Part shown: positions 28,201 to 43,200 of the stretch, piece after piece
Layout of the letters: each line of letters starts with the position of its first letter
Position numbering within the stretch: position 1 is the stretch's first letter
NCBI GenBank assembly: GCA_026413225.1
Contig: CM048557.1
Coordinates: 62,858,987-62,922,986, forward strand
Origin: Otis tarda
Lineage: Eukaryota > Chordata > Aves > Otidiformes > Otididae
Direction: 5' to 3'
DNA: 64,000 nucleotides
Notes under the pieces: model-generated
Database searches by the model: none
What the model was told of the DNA's origin: nothing
Seen by the model: the letters and a program-made list of their open reading frames with translations, nothing else
Translations under genes and position numbers: made by a program

Positions 28201-31200
28201 GGCTGGCAGGTGATTGCTGTGTAACCACCTGAGCACTTTCTGTCTTGTGTAAATTGGGCTCCCTAATGAAGCCTGAAGGACCAGTCTGTCAGGTCTTCCT
28301 CCCAGCTCTGCCGTACAGGGTAAGCCAGGCTTCGCTGCCATCCATGCTGTGATGCCCTGTATGCCTGCATCTGGCTTCCCTGCCAAGTACGCTGTGGGAT
28401 GCCTGTTCTCACCTCACCAGGAGATGCTGTAGCAAAGGGACCAGGGAACCTGATAGAGAGTACCCAAATCGCACCATTTCAGCAACAGGTAAGATCCCAC
28501 TGCATCCAGCGCATGAATCGGTCAGATGTCAGCATATCTATGAACATGTATACATTAATCTGTACAGCCTTTTTCAAAGTTAAAATGAAGTTAATCCCAC
28601 CTCCCATCCCAAAAACCCAACAGGATGCTCTACTGGCAGAATATCCCTCCAAGTCAAAGTTTCTGTAAAAGTGCAAGTTCATACAGCTCTCTCACAACTT
28701 TGGATCCAACCTACTGACATAAGAAAGGTCCAGAAAGCAAACTGTACCTTCTTATTCCAACCTTGGAAGCTGCTTGCATGGTGATCTCTACTTGGCTGTA
28801 AGTATGCATGGATAATAAAGTGCAAAACCAATTCAAGTCACTGGAAAAATGGCTATTTACCATCAAATAAAACACAAGTTTAAAAGATGTCTTGCTACAG
28901 AGTATGGGCACTTGGTCACACATACTGTTAGGTACCAATGAATCACTGAATCGCGTTGCAGAAGCTCTTTATGTTATAAAAAGCAGATCTCCTTCGCAAT
29001 GCCTTTGGTACAGACGAATAGATGAGTGTGAAAATGTAGCCATGTTTTCTTATGGAAAGAAAATTCCAAATGGAAACATTAGGAAGGAAAATTAACTGCT
29101 GTTTTAAATCTGTGTACAATATGTGCAACTCCTTTCAAGAAAGGACATTACTTGTGATATGGGGAGCAGACAGCACCACCTTCTCCGATGTCTTGTGTAA
29201 GCTCCACGTTGCACGTCTGTAATTAAGTTAGGTTAGCTATTGTAGGGGATCCTACATGTAAAGCAGACTTATTTAATAGTGGTTTGCTTTAGTACAGCTT
29301 AATATTAGTGTTAACAGATACAAATTAACCAATAGAAACCTCATTCAAACTGCAGGGGAGATGCCCCTCGCAGCCTCTCGTGCTGGTTTAACTGGATCAA
29401 TTGGACAATCTCTCCAGGCAAAGCCCACGCTGCACAGGGCCAGTGAACAGTGCAGCTCTGCTCGGGCCACCAGTCCCTAATTTGGCTCAGTCAAAACAAG
29501 CCAGGTCAGCCTAAAGAGACCTTTGCTAACTATTACCCTTTGAAATTGCTGGAGTTTTCGAAATCGGTTAAAGGGCACTTGCAAAAGCAGGTCAGCCGGC
29601 AGATCTGAGGGACAGTCAGAAGCGGCTGAGTTCACCTGGGAAGACGTTTCCCTGACCTTGGCTTACAGCCCATCCAGATGGCTCCCAGCGCCTCCTCCCC
29701 ACCGAGCCCTCACCTGGACGGGGGGAAGGCTGACCCCAATTTTAAACATTCAGATGGCCAAAACATCTGCAACTGGGAATTAGTCACTACTCATGAAAGC
29801 AAAACACAGTAAAACCCACGTGACAAGATCTATTTAAAAAGCCTTACTCCAACTCATTTTTTTTTCACTCATCCCTTCCAAGAAATTGTGGCCCCTGGTG
29901 CTTAGTTCTTCGGCCATCAAAAATCCAGCTTTTTGAGAAAGGTCAGCGTAAAAGCCAGGCAAGCGACTCCTATTGCTGAATGACGTCCTTTCCTCCACTC
30001 TGCAGTGGCTACAGAAGATGCATTAAAAATAAAATTATTGCAGCTATAAGGCTCCATCTGAAAATTGCTCATGCACATCCTCAACTCTGTAGACACGGAA
30101 ATACAGAAAAGCTCTAACGGTTGCGGCTGCCTTGCAGCACTGGGCTGCTCCCCTGGACGTGTACAGCTGAGGATGAAACCAAGCCATCTGAGAAGGAGTC
30201 ACATACATGCTGTGCGAGCTACATTCCTAACACTATTATTGAGATGGACTGTGAACAGTAAACAGAGTTCAACTGACCGTGAAATGTGTAAAGACTACAA
30301 TAAATAGATACCTATACACTGTCGTATTTATATAAAATTCCTCCTTCCCATCTTATCATACATCTTTTGTCACCGTATTCTGTCAAGTTCTTTTGACAAT
30401 TTTTGACATACGATAGATTTTAGGACAAATCTAGTCAGAAGAAATAAAACACGAAACACCATCTGTCTCAAGTAAATCCCTACTTCTTTCTTTGTACCTA
30501 GGAGGGCTTGCACTCGAACCCCATCATGAAATAACAACTGTATTGAACAGAGAAGACAGTAAATTCCCACTGTAGTTTAAATCCTTCTAAGTACTAACCT
30601 ATGTTTGAAGATCAGCAAAAAGGCTCCTTTTGGGTTAATCTGCTTTTTTAAAAATTTTGAACTTTACTCCTTGCATGAAAAATTCACAGAAAATAAACCA
30701 ATATTCCTACAAGGCCTGAGCTACTTAAAGTTAAGTGCTAAGAAGTGAGGCTTGGTACGCACGGACCCTTTCCAGGCTTTGTGCCGCACGCATCCCTCTC
30801 CAAAGGAAAGGGGCTCCCCGCCGCACACAAAGAGAAGGCTGTTTGGGCTGAAGTCACAACTTCAAAGACCAGTAGCACGAAATTTGCCAACTCGCTTGGC
30901 CATTCACGCAAATGTCAACTGAAACAAAAGCACACCGAGGAAAATTGTTACTGAATGCCATGCTGGGAAAATAATGCAAATTTGTATCGATGATCAACTT
31001 GGTTTTAACCAAGGCTAACAAGCAACTCTGCTTTTGTTCTTTTTCATCACCATGCTCATTTTTGCTCTCTAACTTCAAAGAGGCATTTCTGAAGCATCAT
31101 TTTTAGAAAAAACTGCTTATTTAAAAATCAGTAACACTCTCCTCCTCTTTTTAAGGAACAATAGCCTTGAATGTGTTAAGCTAGATTTCCTGCATTCTGT

Positions 31201-34200
31201 ACTTGGCCAAAATATGCAGCAAATGCCTAAGTAGTGCTTGGCCCTAGTGAGACAACAGTCTGCACAGACTCACTTGTAATACACATCTGCCTTTCAGCTC
31301 TTCCATCTCCATACACTGTATTTCCTTTATCAGCACTGCAGCATCATTCCAGTTTGCCTTAGTTTTTTTTGTGTCTGCAAAATACTGTGGGAACATCAAT
31401 ACTTGGCAAGCTAACACTTGGGGTTTTAGCATGACACCACAGATCTCCATGTTACTTTGCTCAGCTGGTTAGTAAAATGTTACAGCAAATAAATAGATGC
31501 ATAAAGTATTTTTTTAATGCAATGTAAGTGCCATATTGTAATGTAAACACTTTTTACTGTGTATATTTTTATGGAAAAAGCTTTTCAGAGTAAACTGTTT
31601 TAAAGGAACAGAATCAAATGTAAACACATGCACGATAGACTTACATCTGGAAATGAGTTTGGTAGCAATTTAGGACCCTTTGACATGAACTTTCACAGTT
31701 GTTCTTAGAGCAAGAATGTATTCGTTCAGAAGTGTCATGTTTTGCCTGGCCTCAATGGGGAAATTATGTTTGAAGCTCCTCTAAGGCTGTTACCTCTAGG
31801 CTTCTGAGTATCAAGATCTTATTTGAAAATCTTAAAAGATGAACAAGAAAACAGGATAAACCTCTGGTTTCCTCAAAAACAAAATACACGCTTCAACCAT
31901 GAACTGGCTTTACGCAAAGCTGCTAAAAACAACTACCAATAATGGTAAAAGTTGATCCATCTAATACCAAATTTTTTTATTGCCTCTGCATCTTCCCACT
32001 GAATTAGGATGTCCATGCACGTAGTGTAAACATTCAAATTCCCCATCCATCTCTCAGGACAAAAGTGAAAAAATATACTTCAGAAACGGCATACAAGTGA
32101 TGTGGTATTTTTTACCAAATGGCAGCACCACGCAGAGAGACCTGGAGCAGATTTCTCTCATCTCTCAACAAAAGAAACATGGGGGAAGTCATTGAGCATG
32201 CGCTGTCTCAGCAGTTGCCCCTTCGGCTCCCGGCCCATCCATCCTCCTGGAGTCACAACAAGCGTGTTTGGCAAAATCATGCTGGACCAGCCCTCCCTCA
32301 TCTGCCATACACTGATCCCTGCGGTATCTCCATGGCCCCCATTAACAGTTAACAGTGTTTAATGCATAGTAGTTTGGACACAAAATCATGCCTACAGGGT
32401 GTTACAGCTCTCAGGAATCTCAGGAACAAATCCTTTCCTGTAGACATCACCCAAACAATTTCTCCAAGATGATGCAGGAGATGCCAGGCTGATGCTGACG
32501 CCTGACCCACCGAACGTGGCTCCATCTTCCTCTAATTTTCTGATATTCAAAAGAGGACTCCATCAGACTCTCCCCAGCTTCAGCAAGAGCATGATGGACA
32601 CAGCCAAAGCCAACTGCTTCCAAAAGCTGGAGGTATTCACCTTGGCCAGCAGGCAAGTCCAGATGTGTACTCTCTTGCATGACCAGCATTTTTGCAGACC
32701 AACTTTTGTTTTCCTTTCATGTACACATTTCAGCATCACAGTTTAGATAAGATAACGTGCAAGCCCCTCATGCTTTTAAAAGGATAATAAAATCATTAGT
32801 TGAGTAGGTGTCTTTAGGAGCAAGAGCTAGAAAGTTAGACTCTGCAACACAAAGTTGGCTTCAGTTCTGACACTAACAGCGTGCAAGCCTCGCATTTATT
32901 AAAAACAGATGAAACAAGTCCCAGTTCTTTTTGAATAGCAGAACTACTGAAGAGACCTGGAGGAGTTTAGCACAGCAGGAGTTTTAGTTGTCTATCATCA
33001 CACGTTTAAACACTTGAGGACTTTGCAATAAATGCTGAATTCAATTCACCATCAAAAGACAAAATCCATGTTCTATCTGCCAAAACCTTTAGCAGCCTAA
33101 ACAGAAAATGTCACAACTGATTTTCAGCAACAGTACAGAAATAAAAAACAACATTTTTAAGTCTTTAGGGGATAGATAGATAGACAGATAAACAGCGTGA
33201 CAGACAGATGGATTTATTGCTATAGGTAATTTTTTACTCCTCCTAAGCAAAAATCAGTCTTCAAAAGGATTGATACAGCTAAACAGATTAAGAACAAAAT
33301 CCAACTAATGAGTAATTTTATTTTTAAATTGTCTGATCTGTCAGAACCATCGGCCTAGAGGTATAAAGTGAACACATTTTTTTTTTCCTAAAGCACTACT
33401 GTTTTATTTGCATTAAGGTTAAAGAGCTTCCTCCCTCCTTGACTAGTGTCAGCTATAATAAAAGAAAAACATTTGAAAGGAGAAAAAAATCCCAATCCGA
33501 GCTATTAAAAGTGCTGTTTTGAAGGCTCTTTTACTCCCTCTCCATTTCTCTGACAAAGTCATAAATTAGCTTTGGGCTCACTTTGCACCCCCAGAACCGC
33601 TGTTTAGAGGTAGCTCCACAGAGTCCCCAAAAATCCTGAGTCTTCTCGCACCTTGGCTGGCTCCAGCTCTTGCTGGCCAGGACATGAATTTTTTTTGTGG
33701 GAGGAGGCAGGGCTGGTGTATTCGCAGATTCCCTTTTCTCTCTAAATTTAGCAGGATTTTTAATACTCTCGATTTAAACAGTGCAGTGAAATACAGAGAG
33801 AAAGAAACGCAAGCCAATGTCCGTAAACTCTCAAGGTTGATTGCAAGCATTTACCAAACATACAATATTGGCAAGCAGCAGCAGCTGCTGAGCTGATAAG
33901 CTGTCTACTGTGCTTACAGACAGGCTCCCACACCTAAAAGGACTGAGAAATAAGGAACTTTATAATGCTCCTATATGGGAATTAATGCTAACACTAGAAA
34001 AAGGAGTTTGAATAATGAGGCTCTGCAAAATGCAGTCCTACTAAGCAGTAAGCTGGACCACTTTCAAAATTGCCAAGTAACCTGTTTTGATATAATCTTT
34101 TTGACACGAACAACTGACCTGCATCCAAGGATCACAGTAAATCAGATTTTAGTTTCCCCTTCTGCTTGCTGCACTAAAAAAAAAAAGTCAAAGTAACTGT

Positions 34201-37200
34201 TCCTACTTAAAATGGTAAAACATCTACAAGAACAGCAACCAGAGTGGGGAAGTAATTAGCTAAAGATTTGTTTCTTTAGGACTAAACTCACTTTAACAGG
34301 GTCAACAGAATGAACGATGGAGAGAGGTCAAGACAACTCCCCTTCGCACCAGCATTTCCCCTCGATCACAGACGGGAGCTTTCAGCTGCCCCCAACCCCA
34401 AGGAGCCTGTGACAGCCACACTCCCGCAGCAGAAACAAACCAGTCCCGGTGACTTACAAACTTGTTGTAAGATCTTTTCAAGCCCTTTTACACTTCTACT
34501 TGTGTTATTAGCTGGGGGAAAAAAAAAAAAAAGGTTTGAGGGTGCTGACTCCCATGCAGGGAGATGAAATTGGGCCAGCCCAGCGTCCTCCTCTCTTGCT
34601 CATTACTGATGGGGACGTGCAGGACCCTCTGCTTTGAGACATGGTTTATGTTCAGCTACAGAGGACCCATAGGAGTGTGTAAATGCTTCACCATCACCAT
34701 TTAGTTCTTTCTTCAAGTCTATGAGTGCCTTAAGGAAAAAATTCAGACTTAATCTAACCAGATACAGCTCCAAAATGAGACAAGGATCTTCTTATGTTAC
34801 TTCAGTATTTGGCCCTCAATCTATATTTTGACTATTTGTCTTCAAACATGGCACTCAACCTTACTGCCACTGAGACTTTCCTTCTGCTGTCCCACTGAAA
34901 TTAGCCTTTTCCTCACTTTGAGTCTAGTTCTGCGATGCCATATGCTGCCGTTTCCCTCATCTATGCTCTAAACACTCGCATGCTCACGTATGCGTGGGCT
35001 CCTACCGTCACACTACGGATAGCATTTCAGCATTTCCTCCAGATCATCTGCATTTTGTTTCTTGCTGAAATCACCCTAATGACTCCAATTCTCTCATCCA
35101 CGGAAGGCAACGTTCTCCAAGACAGATCTAATGCCTCCCTAATCTGTCACGTGCTGCTTCTCCAACACGTAGCCCAAATTGGTCCTTTTGTAGAGCCTCA
35201 CATCTAATTTGCAGTCCACTATCTCTCTATCTCTTTCAGCCTTATGGCTTTTACAGCTTCTGCTCCTGTGTATGTCTGCATTTCAGATTATATTTCTTTG
35301 GATGCATTAGCCTGGATTTTTTCCAAGATGCTCTTTTTTATTTCCTGCTCTCAGTTATATTTTTTTTCTTCGTGCCACTGCTCTGCACGGCTGTTTTCAG
35401 CCATCTTTGCTGTATGACTCACTTTATTGTCTCCTGCAGATTTCATTAGCACAACTCTCCATCTCATTATGAAGCAGGACTAGATTTCACACATTGTTGG
35501 AGCTTTCCACAAAATATCTTCTTGCAAGTTAGGACCCTCCGCACTGTTTGCTTGGGCAGACACGGTACTCCTCCAAAGGAAAGATCTTGGGGTAAGAGAA
35601 TCTGCCCTAAGTAGTTCAAGTTTCCTGAAGTGTTACGAGGAAAACGTTAATAACGTTAGAGGAGCAGGCTATGTTAACACCATTAGCTCCTGGAAGATCT
35701 TGGTTTTTCCCATGACCTGTTTTGTTAGGTATTTGAAGGTAACTCCTGCCAGGAACAGATGGTGTTCAAGCAGAAAACTGGCAAGGGATCTAGAAGAGTA
35801 CACTGAGATGGTGTTGTGCGTTATTCTGGCCAGTTATCCAAAAACCGGTATGAATACAGCAGGAGCTGCCAAAAGGCATTGTTTCTGAAGGAAAATGTAG
35901 TAAGTAGGACAAATAAACCTGTAGGTGAGGAAATTTAAGAAACTTTCTGAAAGAAGGATGGTGCCTTGTCTATTAGCAGCTCTATTTTTGAAGAGTTTGT
36001 ATCAGTCAGTCTACGGATGGTTGGAAGTGAGTACTGCTTTGACACGTGCCCGTAAAAGAATATGATAATGATCTTTCGCAGTTGTGATGGCACAATTAAA
36101 ACAGCGGACAAGAGAAGCACTTTTTGAGAACACTTAAAACCAAACAAATCTTAATCCTCCACAAAATGCCTTCAAGTGGCTGAATACATTTCTTCCAAAT
36201 TTTTACTCCAATGTTATCCTACTTAAGACCAAAAAAAAAGGATAACATGGGAGACCTTCAAATGAATTACACTATTCATTATATATGTGTTTCAGACAAT
36301 CCCTGTTAACTGTCCAAAAACATTTCATTTTCAGAAATTGCATACCTCCAGCACAAACATTACTAATGATGAAAAACAAAACCAGAAGGGATTCATCTCC
36401 TTTCTAATGCTAAATATTGCACAAGTCACTACCATCTATGTAATCTTAATGCTGCCTCAACACATTTTCCAAAATCAAATACAAAATTGAGAATAAATTG
36501 TTAGGAGATTACTCTTCAAGCGAACTATTGCCAGCAATCTCCCAACAAGACCTGTCACTTTGACCTTCATGCATATTTTTTTAACACCTTCACTTGCTGC
36601 AATGTTTGTGTGAGTCTAAGCGCAACGAGAAGCCCATTTACAAAGAAGTCCCTTGTGCATTACGCCTCAACAAGCCACAAGCTTGAAACATCCATGGAAC
36701 CATTTAAAATATTTATGGCCACCAAGGTCAAGCCCTGGAGATCCTGGACAGAAATCTAGCACACTCTGGGAAATGGAAATATTTCTTGCAATTCTCCCCC
36801 GTTCAAAAAAGTATGTTTCACAAAGATTTAAAAGTATTGTTTTAAGTAAACCCTGCAGATACAGAGAAACTCATATAGAATGTTTTCCCTGTCCATAACT
36901 CACCTTTCTGCAACACACAGATAACATTATTATGTACAATGTCCCCTATAAAATCTAGACTTAAGTCCTAACATCAAGACTTCATGCTTTTATTTTGAAT
37001 TACTGCATTTGGGAGGAGCAGCGGATGCTGCAGGTGGGAAGCCAGAGACAGCATTACAATTCCAAGTGCCAAACGCTGCAGCAGCAAAGACTCATAAAAC
37101 TGTTTACCAAAGACAGCCCTGATACACTATTACTCATCAGGGGACGGTCGGGCCAGAGCAGCTGCTGCACTTCAGATTGTGACGTAATTCAAAGTACTGT

Positions 37201-40200
37201 TGCAGGAGCTGCACTAAAGGTTTCATCACCCATTGTACGCCAGCTCCAGATTTCTCTCGTATCAGTGCAAATATCTGCCATTTAATGGACAGAGAGGCAA
37301 CTCCACATTCTAGAACATCACAATTGATTCAGAATTCATTTTTTGCCCCTTAAGCATCCCTCCTTGATCTTTAAATGATTTTGGTTAGGGTATCTTAATG
37401 ATTTTGATTATGATATGACATTTTCATAATTGAGTAATTCAGGGAAAGTTCTAGTTTTCTGTAGGTACCATTTAGAAAGAAGTTGTTTGCTCTGTTCCTC
37501 CCACTTACACAGCAACATGTTCCTTCTAATTCTAACCAACAACTGAATGCTATGGAAGAGCTACAAAGCCCACAAAATGATACTTGCATAACCATTAACT
37601 AAATGTTTGCTGCAATCAAGGCAATAATTAAAATCCATTAAAAACAAGTCACAGGCGGACCCAGCATCAGTCTCAACCCTTTCAGGCAACAAGAACTGTC
37701 ACTAGAAGTGACAACTTCCTAGCTCATCAGGACACTGGGAAAAAAAAAGGCCCCAAGAAATCTTGTAATTTTTTTAACAAGATCCTAGTCTATCTCACAA
37801 GTGAGGTTTTCCACTGCCAGATGGTCGATAGGAATGCTAATGGAAAGAGCTGAAGCTGAAATAAATCTGCCACTTTTAATCAATCACAGACAACCGTGTC
37901 ATCAATAAGCAACTCATGTTATGACAAACTCCCTTTGGTTCACTACAAGCAAAGTTGATAAAACGCATCACACCTCCATATTCATTGCCGATACCAGGCA
38001 ACCTTAACGTAGGCATTTTTGAGGGTTAAAGATTATTCTTTCCCTAGCAATGTTGTGATTTTGGATTCACTCTGAAAAATTGCTCAAAACAACAATAGTT
38101 TCTAAATGTTAGAAGCTATTTAGATAGTAGCTCAGTGGGGAAAAATAAGCCACCAACCCCACTCCCCCCAAACTCCCAAAATCCTCTTACATCAGCTACT
38201 GTGTAATAGAAATGCGCTCCTTATTTTCAAATCTTTGCTTACACACACAAGGTGCACTCTCCACAGTATGGAAAAGATAATTAAAAAAGGATAACTATGC
38301 AACAGGCTGATAGTCCATCCATCTCTCTTTCACTCCAACTCCAGCCTCTGCAAATGTCCGTGGACCACAAAATCCAACAGAGGTACAAGTTCCAAAAATA
38401 ACCAAGTGCCTATGCTCTTTGTGAAAATTAGAAGTAGGAAGAGGAGACCTAGAAGACTTCTCGCACCAAAGGGGAAAGAGCTGACCACACCCCACCAGGT
38501 ATCAGCTGGCAAACAGCTACGTGCCTCGCACCAGAAAACCCATCTCTGCTTACAGGAAAGGCTCACAGAGGAGAGCTGGGGCTCTTGCTCCAGAGGAGGA
38601 AGGGAATGACCAAGGGAAAGAAGATGGCAATCAGTAGAAAGCCAGGCTTGGCTAGTGTTCCACTGCTCATGGCACAGACAGTGAGGCTTCCAAATCCACC
38701 CTCAGTAAGAATTGTGTCTTTTTGCTTTCACCGACTATTGTCCATCAGTGTTTCGAAATATAATTGCAAAAACAAGACTCTACGATTAGGCTAAGGAAAT
38801 CTAATATTTTCCCAATTTAGAGGCAATATGGCATTCAGTTGCTTGAAACAAAAAAGAATAAATGACAAAAGTTACTACAGCACGAGAGCAAACAAGGCAT
38901 TTCAAATCCACTTACGGAGATACAGGAAATTATACATAGCCCAATCTTCATAACTTGTCTATCAGTACAGCAACAAATATATTACTAAAGACGCTTCTCC
39001 CTCCTCACCAAATGACAAACTCCCAGTATCTAACTTGCAAAGAACTGAAGTCAACACAAAAAAAACTTTCAAGCTAGTTTTGTAACTCTCACTGAGCAAA
39101 ACAATGCTGATGCCTTCCCTTCCCCACCCAACTGAGCGAGATGACACCTTTGGAATGATGAGCATCAGATACAAAGCAGTCACATTTTGTTTGCTTTTTT
39201 GCTTGCCTTTTTTTTTTTTGCTTGCTTTTTTGCCATCCATCCAAGCGTAACTGTGCCGGACAGGATCACTGGAACAGCATGATCACCCTTCAATATCATT
39301 TTGAAAGAATATTGAGCTGTGTGTGCACACAGAGAACACTGTTGATCCATTTTATGAAATAATGAATGCCAGGATGAGTATCCCAATATCTTCAAAATTT
39401 AAAACCAGCAATTTTTATTCCAGTAATAATACTCTGAAAGATAATATGTTAGAGTTATAATAGACTGCTGCAGCATTATAGATTAGTCTCATAGTATTGA
39501 TCTTCAGGAGACCAAATGACAGATATGTGAATGTTCCCTACAGTTTAATCAGTGAGCACCTTTCTATGTTTTTGAATTATTTTTTCTCCATTTTCCTATT
39601 CAATCTTTTTTTGTGCTTTTGAAGTTCAAAGGCAAAGAAAAACACAGCTATTTTTTTGCTTTTCATCCGGAATGAAAGGTTCCTGTTCCAGATTTTGAGA
39701 AAGACTGCAGTCAAAATAGTACCTAAGAGCCTAAGTTAGACAGAAAGACAATAAATAACACTGAGATACACTTGATAACAGCTAAAGAAAAGCAAAAGGG
39801 TGATGTCCATCCTAAAAAATATCACACAAAAGAAAAGAAAGGAAAATATTTGCAGCAATAGCAATAGAGAGTATGTTTAGTAACTTATCAGGGAAAACTG
39901 AAGCAGAAATTGGCAAAAATTCAAATGTTCTTAAGTAGATTGTTTTACCATTTCCTTCCAAAAGCGTGCACAAAGCCTGAGAACGTCCATTCAGTCAATG
40001 ACTTGCCTCATTTGGGACTGAGTCTCACAATTCTTTGCGGTGCCTGCATACATACCAAAATACACATTGCTCCACCATTTGACAGCACGAACCAAAGTCC
40101 ACCGACATCAGTGGGACAAAATCCAGCCCTAGATATGTAACCGTACAGAAAATCTTAAGGGGAGCCACTGACAGAAGACTTGCGTGATTGAAATCACTTA

Positions 40201-43200
40201 ACAAAAGCATTCCCTATCTCATCTTAATGACATTTGTAAAGCCGCTACATTTAAATTCCTCTTTAAAAACTCTTTTGAATATCAGTGCTTCTGCAGCTCC
40301 TGCCTTTGACCCTTTGGTTATAGTGGTAAATGGAGAGTGTTTAAATCATTTGAGATTTACCCTATTAAATGAATTTAAACTGGAAGCTGGCCAGGTATCT
40401 CTGGAGCTGTGATGTGGAGCATAGTGCACAGGCGAGAGGAGCTCAGCTGTTGAGAGCGCTTCAGGAAAAGAAAAGTCTTCCAGTAAAAGCCTGAAAATTT
40501 TGATCAATGTTTAAGATTACTTGAAACTAGAGCCTAATACGGATACCCTCAGCCTCACTATGTCTCCCACAGTGTACGGCCAGCACCCTGCACAGCACAG
40601 GCAACAGCATCACAAACATCAGCTCTTAAAACACTGTGGTCTGTAGAGAAGCAGGGTATTAAAAGTTCTTGATTATTGGGATAGGAAAAAAGTCTTAGCT
40701 ATTTTATTTGCTTTAAAATGGATTTTAAAATGAAATCAGCAGATATTGAAATTGAAAAGAGAGGGAAAGTAATTTTAGACAAAAGTGCTTCTGTTACTGT
40801 GGCTGGCCTCTCACAAGTCCTCTGCGAAAATCATCTTAAATCTGGACTTCTCTGAGTTGCAAATCCTATCAGCAAATGCTGAACCATAAACCTGAGTTTT
40901 CTAGTGTCTGGTCTTCACCAAAAAGTTAATATAAGGCTGTGCTTAATACCTGTGAGCTACTGAAGCAGCACAAAATAATGAGTACATACTATATTGCAAG
41001 CCCACTCAATGCCTTGGATCTGAGGATTTCCTACTGCTTCATAACTTGACTTCCTTATGTTTTAAGGAGTAATTTTGAATTGCAACCCAAAGCCAACAGA
41101 AAACTACAGCCTAGTAATCATCAGATCTTGGAAATGTTCTCTGTCAATTCTCCTGATGAGATAGAAATAAATACATAAAACCTGCACTTTCCTCCAACAG
41201 CTATTAAAAAAACTTTTTTAAAAAATGCATTTTTTAAAAATTGTGGTTTTATATATATACACATACATACCTATATATAAAAAACCACATATATTAAAAA
41301 ATCCAGAACCTGAAGATTAATTACTGTGTGCAATAGACAAACTTTCAACGGCATTTAATTACATTCATGTTTTCTGTAGCTGAATAAAATATGAGTTATT
41401 TATCCTCTCCTGGATAAAATACAGGAAGCACCTGAAAAATGTTGATTCAGTAAAACAAGCAAATCTTCCAAACAAGTCTGGGCAAATGAATCCCAGAACT
41501 GGGTTTCCCATCCATCACGCTGGGAGCCGTGCATTGTCTGTCCAAGGCGGGGTTTGAGATCGCCAGCCTGACCCACAGCCACGGCTGCACTGCTGGTGCC
41601 AGCGGGTGAAGGCTCCGCAGCGGGCAGGCTGCTGCCTCCTGATAAATCACTCCTAACACAATGGGACTCTGGGAGACAATGGTGTCTACGGTTCCTTTTG
41701 ACGTTGATGGTTTTTCTGATCTCTTTAGGTTTGGTTAAAAGAGAGGCAGCCGGGGTTAGCAAAGGTCAGCAAGATGAGGTTAATTTTTACAGAAACCTTC
41801 CCCTTCCAACCCAGACCTCTCCAGCTAGTCAGTCAGTCACTTGCTAGTAAGTTATTTTGCATTATACAAAATTTATGATTTCTTATGACTTACATACACC
41901 ACACTTTACACTGGACTCAGTTCACTAGTCGTAAAAAACCCCACTGGCTTTAAATCCTTAATGAGCCCTTTCTTTCCCTTTTCTACCCTTCACGCTTCCC
42001 CTTCTCTGTGGTTTTTTTTATAGAACAGAATTAATTATTGTCCTTTCATGCTTTTAGAGTTGATGAATCAGTATTTAGGTTTATTTTCATGATATAGAAT
42101 CATAGAATAGTTTGGGTTGGAAGGGACCTTTAAAGGCCATCTAGTCCAACCCCCCTGCAAGGAGCAGGGACATCCCCAACCAGATCGGGTTGCTCAGAGC
42201 CCTGTCCAGAGCCGGGCCTCGAATGTTTCCGAATGCTTCCATCTACCGCCTCTCCAGGCAATGTATGTATGGCACAATCTATCTCAGTGTAGATCAGTAG
42301 CTCATCAGAAGCATTCAGAAGGAAAAAAACCTGCAAGGAAATGTCATATAAAGATCAAAATTGATAACTATATTTTATCTGGATGAAATATTTTTGTGGT
42401 TCAGAAGTTAAACATTATGCGTTAAGACCAACAAAGCTTACAGACGGCTCATGCACAATACTAGACTGACCAAAGAAGACGTATCCATACAATTTTAAAT
42501 GGATTCGATAAAGCAATAAATGTGTGTATACTTACAGCACTTTTCTCATGAGGAAGCCCATTTGTTTACATTTGCTATGTACAGACCTCGAATATTCTCG
42601 AGGTGCTAGTATAATATCTTAAGTTAGTTGTATACTACTCCAGACAACTCTGTTTTTCTTAAGGACATCTCTTCTAATCCAAACCAAATCATTTCATCAC
42701 CCCAATTCTTTGCAGATGAAAAAGGAACAAGAACATTTTAAGAAATAACAGGAAAATGAAAATATGGATTCATGGATAAAAAGTAGTTCTATTCATACAG
42801 GGATTTAAGGAAATTTAAGGTATATGTACTCTGAACTTTTCTCATGATGAGACTGAAGCTTTTTCAGCAAGCTTCTGTTTGACACTTTCGGATTATATAT
42901 GTTCTGACTTTAAAAATAAAAATAAGTTACATAAAATCCAACAGTAAGGCCCAATAATTTTTTTATTCCAGATTTCCCGAAGGTTAAAATCGGATTAGGA
43001 CTGGACCAGGTTGTAGGCAAATAAAACTCTTATTTCACCGACATGTTTAGAAGTTTGAAGAGCTGTGGCAGAGGCGGTATCACAAATAACCATGGCAGCA
43101 AAAGGTAGGTTTTTTGCACTGCCGCATCACCAACAGCCATTAATGGTCCTAATCTCCTAGACACTGTCCAGAGGAGGAGGAGAGGCCCCAGAAGGTACAG

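Noticed and set aside
41400-41762. 120-codon minus-strand frame in the giant intron
   Set aside because: No recognisable family, no good splice sites around it, and nested frames on the same strand. Treated as chance.
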